Part shown: piece after piece, positions 60,881 to 64,000 of the stretch
Layout: every line of letters begins with the position of its first letter
Numbering within the stretch: the stretch's first letter is position 1
Origin: Rubrobacter calidifluminis
GTDB lineage: Bacteria > Actinomycetota > Rubrobacteria > Rubrobacterales > Rubrobacteraceae
Assembly (NCBI RefSeq): GCF_028617075.1
Contig: NZ_JAQKGV010000002.1
Location: forward strand, 155,717 to 219,716
Direction: 5' to 3'
DNA: 64,000 nt
Translations under genes and position numbers: made by a program
The notes under the pieces: generated by a model
The model's database searches: none
The model's input: only the letters and a program-made list of their open reading frames with translations
What the model was told of the DNA's origin: nothing

Positions 60881-62146
60881 ATGCACGAGAGAGAGACCAT
60901 TGAGAGCGCCGAGGTTCTCGCGATCGGTACCGAGATGCTCCTCGGGGAGCTGGTGGATACGAACACCGCCTGGATCAGCCGCCGGCTCGCGGCGCTCGGC
61001 GTCGGGATCTACCGTCACACGACCGTAGGGGACAACCTCGGGCGCATCGCGGCCGCCCTGCAGGAGGCGGCCTCGCGGGCGGACCTCGTGATCACCACCG
61101 GCGGCCTCGGGCCCACCTCGGACGACCTCACCAACGAGGCGCTGGCGCGCGCCACGGGACGAAGGATGGTCGAGTACGCGGAGGCCCGCGAGCACGTCGA
61201 GCGCAAGTTCCGGGAGTTCGGGCGCAAGCCCTCGCCCTCCAACTACAAGCAGGCGCTCTTCCCCGAAGGAACCACCCTCATCCCGAACCCGCTCGGGACC
61301 GCGATGGGCGCGCTGCTCGAGAGCGACGGTACGCTCTTCGCCACGCTGCCCGGCGTCCCGCAGGAGATGCGGGGGATGTTCGAGGAGACGCTGGTACCCC
61401 TGATCCGGGAGCGCAGCGAGGGCGCTATAGTCTCCAGGACGCTGTGGTTCGTCGGGCTCGGGGAGTCGGCGCTCGCCGAGCGGGTGCAGGATCTGCTCGA
61501 CGCCGAGAACCCCACCGTCGCCCCGCTCGCCGGGCAGGGCAAGGTGAGGCTGCGGATCACCGCCCGCGCCGCCACCCCCGAGGAGGCGGAGGGTCAGATA
61601 GAGCCGGTCGCACGCGAGATCCTCTCCCGACTCGGGCGCTACTACTTCGGGGAGGACGAGGAGACCCTGGAGAGCGTCGTGGGCAGGCTCCTCACCGAGA
61701 AGGGCAGGACCCTCGCTCTGGCCGAGAGCTGCACCGGGGGGCTCCTCGCCAAGCGCCTCACGGACATACCTGGATCCTCGCGCTACTTCAAGGAGGGCCT
61801 CGTGACCTACTCGAACGAGGCCAAGGAACGCCTGCTCGGCGTCCCCCGCGAGTTGCTCGTCCGGTACGGCGCCGTGAGCGAGGAGGTGGCCCGGGCGATG
61901 GCCGAGGGCGTGAGGAGGCTCGCGGGCTCCGACTACGGCCTCTCCGTGACGGGCATCGCCGGCCCGGAGGGCGGCACGCCCGAGAAACCGGTCGGTCTGG
62001 TGTGGGTCGGCCTCGCCGACGCCGGGGGCACCCGCGCGGAGAAACTCAACCTCACCGCCTGGAGCCGCTCGCGGGAAGCGATCCGGGAGCGCAGCGCCAG
62101 CGGTGCGTTCGACCTGCTGCGCCGCCGTCTTGAGGGGAAGATCTGA
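60881..62146 (+). CDS. cinA: CinA family nicotinamide-nucleotide amidohydrolase
   Basis: The 421-residue protein has an N-terminal MoaB-like domain ([44 protein letters not shown]). The C-terminal CinA/PncC domain (from about residue 255: [61 protein letters not shown]) deamidates nicotinamide mononucleotide. The ATG has no ribosome binding site and lies 8 nt after TAGAAT. No recA follows here; a structured RNA does. Confidence 0.93.
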   Translation: MHERETIESAEVLAIGTEMLLGELVDTNTAWISRRLAALGVGIYRHTTVGDNLGRIAAALQEAASRADLVITTGGLGPTSDDLTNEALARATGRRMVEYAEAREHVERKFREFGRKPSPSNYKQALFPEGTTLIPNPLGTAMGALLESDGTLFATLPGVPQEMRGMFEETLVPLIRERSEGAIVSRTLWFVGLGESALAERVQDLLDAENPTVAPLAGQGKVRLRITARAATPEEAEGQIEPVAREILSRLGRYYFGEDEETLESVVGRLLTEKGRTLALAESCTGGLLAKRLTDIPGSSRYFKEGLVTYSNEAKERLLGVPRELLVRYGAVSEEVARAMAEGVRRLAGSDYGLSVTGIAGPEGGTPEKPVGLVWVGLADAGGTRAEKLNLTAWSRSREAIRERSASGAFDLLRRRLEGKI

Positions 62147-62156
62147 AAACCCACCC

Positions 62157-62185
62157 TTGCCCCTCACGGGACGGGGTAGTACACT
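62157..62185 (+). promoter_or_regulatory. Promoter of the structured RNA
   Basis: TTGCCC (62157-62162), 17 nt, TACACT (62180-62185), placing the 5' end at about 62192. It begins 11 nt after the cinA stop. Confidence 0.5.
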
Positions 62186-62191
62186 TCCTCC

Positions 62192-62411
62192 CAGTTGGCG
62201 GCACGGAAAGGAGGTGATCCAGATAGACGCACCGAGTAGCAGTCGCGGGTATCTTCTGGGAGAGGTGGCACTGACCTAGCCCCCAAAATCCCGCGGGAAC
62301 CCTGGGTCACCCCGCCTCTTCGGTAGTTGCAGGCGGCGTGCCGACGACAGGATACCTCGCGAGACTCGAAAGGGTACGGCCCCCGGAAGTTGCTTCCGGG
62401 GGTTGTTTTTT
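62192..62411 (+). ncRNA. Structured non-coding RNA (about 220 nt) with anti-SD complementarity
   Basis: No protein ORF explains this 280-nt gap. A promoter, nested stems and an intrinsic terminator define an RNA. A long stem joins 62241-62253 to 62351-62366 (13 pairs, two bulges). Inside it 62262-62268 pairs with 62312-62318 and 62273-62276 with 62305-62308. 62199-62205 (CGGCACG) can pair with 62337-62343, crossing the long stem as a pseudoknot. Positions 62206-62222 (GAAAGGAGGTGATCCAG) equal the complement of the usual 16S rRNA 3' end over 17 nt. It does not match tmRNA, RNase P or SRP RNA signatures that I know. A 6S-like or unknown class is possible. Confidence 0.6.
62380..62411 (+). terminator. 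Intrinsic terminator of the structured RNA
   Basis: Perfect 10-bp stem (62380-62389 with 62393-62402), 3-nt loop and TTGTTTTTT. This is one of the strongest terminators in the window. Confidence 0.9.
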
Positions 62412-62429
62412 GCCTGCCTGCACCGGTTC

Positions 62430-62732
62430 CTAATCGTGTTGCACGTTTTCCCCCTCCGTGCGCGAGCGTACTTCGTCTATCGTCCGCAGGATGAGGTCCA
62501 GGGTCGGGTTGGGCCTCTCGGAGCGCTCGCCGAGTACGCAGACCTCCGCCGGCAGGAGCGGGTCTAGCGGCAGCCCTATCCACGAGGGCGCTCCCGGCGG
62601 GGATCGCCCGCCGGAGCAGCTGTAGATGACGAGGTCGGGCGACATCTCCCGCACCATCTCGTCCAGACGCGCGAGATCCCCGCTCGCGAGCTCGACCTCC
62701 GGGCGCAGGATCTCGATGGCCCCGGCGATCAC
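62430..62732 (-). CDS. Hypothetical receiver-like protein, start uncertain
   Basis: From GTG 62732 the frame gives 100 residues: LDEMVREMSPDLVIYSCSGG, GLPLDPLLPAEVCVLG and TLDLILRTIDEVRSR. The alternating strands and helices resemble a receiver or small Rossmann domain without a phosphorylatable aspartate. In-frame sequence upstream reads RILISFDERYRVYRDVIAGAIE, a convincing N-terminal strand and helix, but no ATG, GTG or TTG precedes it. An ACG at 62780 occupies the place expected for ATG. The gene may thus use a rare start or have lost its start codon. Confidence 0.45.
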   Translation of the reverse strand: MIAGAIEILRPEVELASGDLARLDEMVREMSPDLVIYSCSGGRSPPGAPSWIGLPLDPLLPAEVCVLGERSERPNPTLDLILRTIDEVRSRTEGENVQHD

Positions 62733-62853
62733 GTCCCGGTAGACCCGGTATCTTTCGTCGAACGAGATGAGTATGCGCGTTTCGAGCCGAGCCTCTCGTG
62801 TATAGCTGTTCCGTTAATTCTACAGGTGGCTTATCTCCGGAACCTGGAGCAAT

Positions 62854-63258
62854 TCATCCGCCCTCCGCGATCTTCATGAAGGCCGACACCATCTCTTCGA
62901 TCCGTCCCGAGGCGTTGAGGATCACGCACCCGTCGCCGGTCTTTCCCGGAGCCGGTATCTCTCCGGTAGTGAGCCCGACCAGTGGTATCCCGGAGAGCCA
63001 GTCCAGCTTCTTCCCCGGCTCCCCTCGGTCCTCCGGCGGGAGGGTGTCGAGATCCAGGACGACCAGATCCGGCACCTCCCCGACCTCCTGCAGGAGCGAG
63101 CGGGCCTCGGCGAGGCAAGAGGCGTGCAGGCTGTGCCCGAAGCTGGTCTTCCACTGCAGGAGAAGGGCGAGCGCTTCGCGGAACAGTTCGTTCTCGTGGA
63201 CGAGGAGGACACATCTGGTCCCGGTGGCCCCTCCCGGCGGTTTCGTGTGTGTGTTCAT
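62854..63258 (-). CDS. Pseudo-receiver domain protein
   Basis: The 134-residue protein has the response-regulator receiver fold: RCVLLVHENELFREALALLLQW (first strand and helix), ARSLLQEVGEVPDLVVLDLDTLPPED with a candidate phosphoacceptor Asp69, and IPLVGLTTGEI. The usual acidic pair after strand 1 is replaced by His-Glu-Asn, and the conserved lysine near the end is not evident (VILNASG). No output domain is present. ATG at 63258 has GGGAGG 8 nt upstream. The neighbouring receiver-like gene on the same strand may be related. Confidence 0.6.
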   Translation of the reverse strand: MNTHTKPPGGATGTRCVLLVHENELFREALALLLQWKTSFGHSLHASCLAEARSLLQEVGEVPDLVVLDLDTLPPEDRGEPGKKLDWLSGIPLVGLTTGEIPAPGKTGDGCVILNASGRIEEMVSAFMKIAEGG

Positions 63259-63329
63259 GGTGGATGCCTCCCTGCTCTTCGGCTCTCGCGTGCAAGCGCG
63301 CCATGACCGGTTCTCTCCGCCGGGAGGTG

Positions 63330-63986
63330 CTATCCGGGGTGTTCGATGTTCGGAGAGAGCGTACCGGATGGTTTCTGCTCGTCGCCGTTGGGGTGCGGAA
63401 GGAGCGGGAATTTCGACGGCAGCTTCGCTGTCGGTGCCGGGATCGCCACGAGTGTCTGGAGGGGGATATTCTCGAGTGGTGAGCTCGCCGCCCCGCTTTG
63501 CACGCCGCCGGCGAACGGGACGTGTTGCAGCGGGGTCCGAGACCCGGCCCCCCACGTGTCGACCCGCGTGGCGGGGATCGTCTCCGCCACGCGCCGACCA
63601 GGATTAGAACCCACGGTCGTGGGGCAGCCCCGGAGGCTCTCGGGTTCTCTGAGCGGGATCAGCCGTAGCATGGAAGCCGCCCGGCCCGGGGTGCTTCCGG
63701 GGGGCGTCAGGTATGCTTGCCCGGCCGGAACGTGCTTTTCGGCAGGGTACGATGTGCCCGGCGGGTGGGAGTCACCGACCGCCCCATCCTGCCGGTCGGG
63801 AGCAGCGAGCTGGGCTGTTTTCGGGGTCTGCGGCGGAGCGTGCGGCATGTTCCCCTCCGTTCTGCCGGCGGGGCCGGAGGTGTCCGGAGGAGCGGCGGGT
63901 CCCTCCGAGGGTGTCCCGTGTTGACGGGGTGTGACCGTGCGGTTCCCGGAGGGTGGTGCAGGTCCGGGGGGGGCGCCACCCTTCAC
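63330..63986 (-). CDS. Doubtful Pro-rich hypothetical ORF
   Basis: The last 740 nt of the window hold no recognised gene. The best candidate is this 218-residue minus-strand frame, rich in Pro, Thr and Ala and without any domain, signal peptide or membrane segment. A plus-strand frame at 63346-63924 is rich in Gly and Cys and equally featureless. Third-position GC favours the minus frame only modestly and no Shine-Dalgarno sequence supports either. The stretch may be a disordered protein or simply non-coding. Confidence 0.2.
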   Translation of the reverse strand: MKGGAPPGPAPPSGNRTVTPRQHGTPSEGPAAPPDTSGPAGRTEGNMPHAPPQTPKTAQLAAPDRQDGAVGDSHPPGTSYPAEKHVPAGQAYLTPPGSTPGRAASMLRLIPLREPESLRGCPTTVGSNPGRRVAETIPATRVDTWGAGSRTPLQHVPFAGGVQSGAASSPLENIPLQTLVAIPAPTAKLPSKFPLLPHPNGDEQKPSGTLSPNIEHPG

Positions 63987-64000
63987 GGCAGGGCCGGGGC

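Noticed and set aside
62262..62276. AGGTGGCAC resembling a T-box sequence
   Set aside because: The rest of the T-box consensus (ACCGCGG), a specifier loop and a downstream synthetase or amino-acid gene are all missing.
62214..62279. 21-codon ORF beginning at a GTG inside the RNA
   Set aside because: The GTG lies within the 17-nt 16S-complementary stretch, too close to act as a start for it, and the ORF runs through the closing stem. I keep it only as an alternative explanation to test.
63346..63924. Plus-strand Gly/Cys-rich ORF near the window end
   Set aside because: No motif, no ribosome binding site and overlap with an equally open minus frame; treated as non-coding background.

Overview
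The window is GC-rich throughout, densely coded and free of insertion sequences, CRISPR arrays and rRNA. The gene content fits a high-GC actinobacterium close to Rubrobacter: deazaflavin/F420-type oxidoreductases, a PimA-type glycosyltransferase, ThyX in place of ThyA, GlcDEF glycolate oxidase and a glycerol/dihydroxyacetone PTS locus. That placement is inferred from gene families; no database was searched.

Layout. 1-4155 is a co-directional biosynthetic run (3' end of glmM, a DUF429 gene, hisF, hisIE, trpE). 4152-7413 holds a TetR gene divergent from wrbA, an iron-type dehydrogenase and a quinone-reductase-like protein. 7419-15765 is mostly minus-strand: a small DacZ-like diadenylate cyclase, a two-domain glyoxalase, a frameshifted PPOX flavoprotein, DoxX, MarR, a SnoaL-like protein, a 14-TM MFS exporter and a Ddn-type reductase. 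A plus-strand MarR with an unusual Gly-Gly-Ala-Ser repeat tail follows, and then selD, which carries an in-frame UGA (selenocysteine) codon. 15920-23201 is a complete glycerol locus (glpP antiterminator, structured leader, glpK, dhaK, glpF, dhaL, dhaM, glpD). 23290-26947 holds a ferritin-like protein, a CDKN3-type phosphatase, a decayed lipoprotein gene, a DUF2171 protein, a cold-shock protein and a DMT transporter. 27021-31459 is an acyl-CoA module (glutaryl-CoA-dehydrogenase-like, crotonase, 3-hydroxyacyl-CoA dehydrogenase, acyl-CoA ligase). 31673-38756 runs glcD-glcE-glcF, a CitE-like lyase, tdk and a glycerol-1-phosphate-dehydrogenase-like gene.

38760-40420 is purEK. 40552-46858 is a redox cluster (cupin, two aldo/keto reductases, Ddn-type reductase, DUF2255, SDR, Zn-ADH) with a divergent AraC regulator. 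46871-51200 holds a TRIC-type channel, a cyclase-family hydrolase, a DUF1801 protein, tRNA-Lys(CTT), a GNAT and a BAAT-type hydrolase. 51249-54817 is the most unusual stretch: a STAS+ATPase protein, a STAS-like+winged-helix regulator, a protein with a Rad52-reminiscent motif, two small Cys-rich proteins and a sigma factor. The regulator and the Rad52-reminiscent gene share an upstream palindromic motif. 54898-62146 carries thyX, metG, dut, a Mut7-C protein, a PimA-like transferase, a DUF457 membrane protein, yqeK and cinA. A structured RNA of about 220 nt follows at 62192-62411. It has its own promoter and terminator and holds 17 nt that match the complement of the 16S rRNA 3' end. The window closes with two receiver-like minus-strand genes and about 740 nt of doubtful coding content.

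Two themes cut across the map. At least nine genes have a TANNNT -10 box 7-9 nt before the start codon, which points to leaderless transcription. Several features are hidden or split by plain ORF calling: selD (UGA), the PPOX gene (one-base frameshift) and the lipoprotein relic at 24466-24968.
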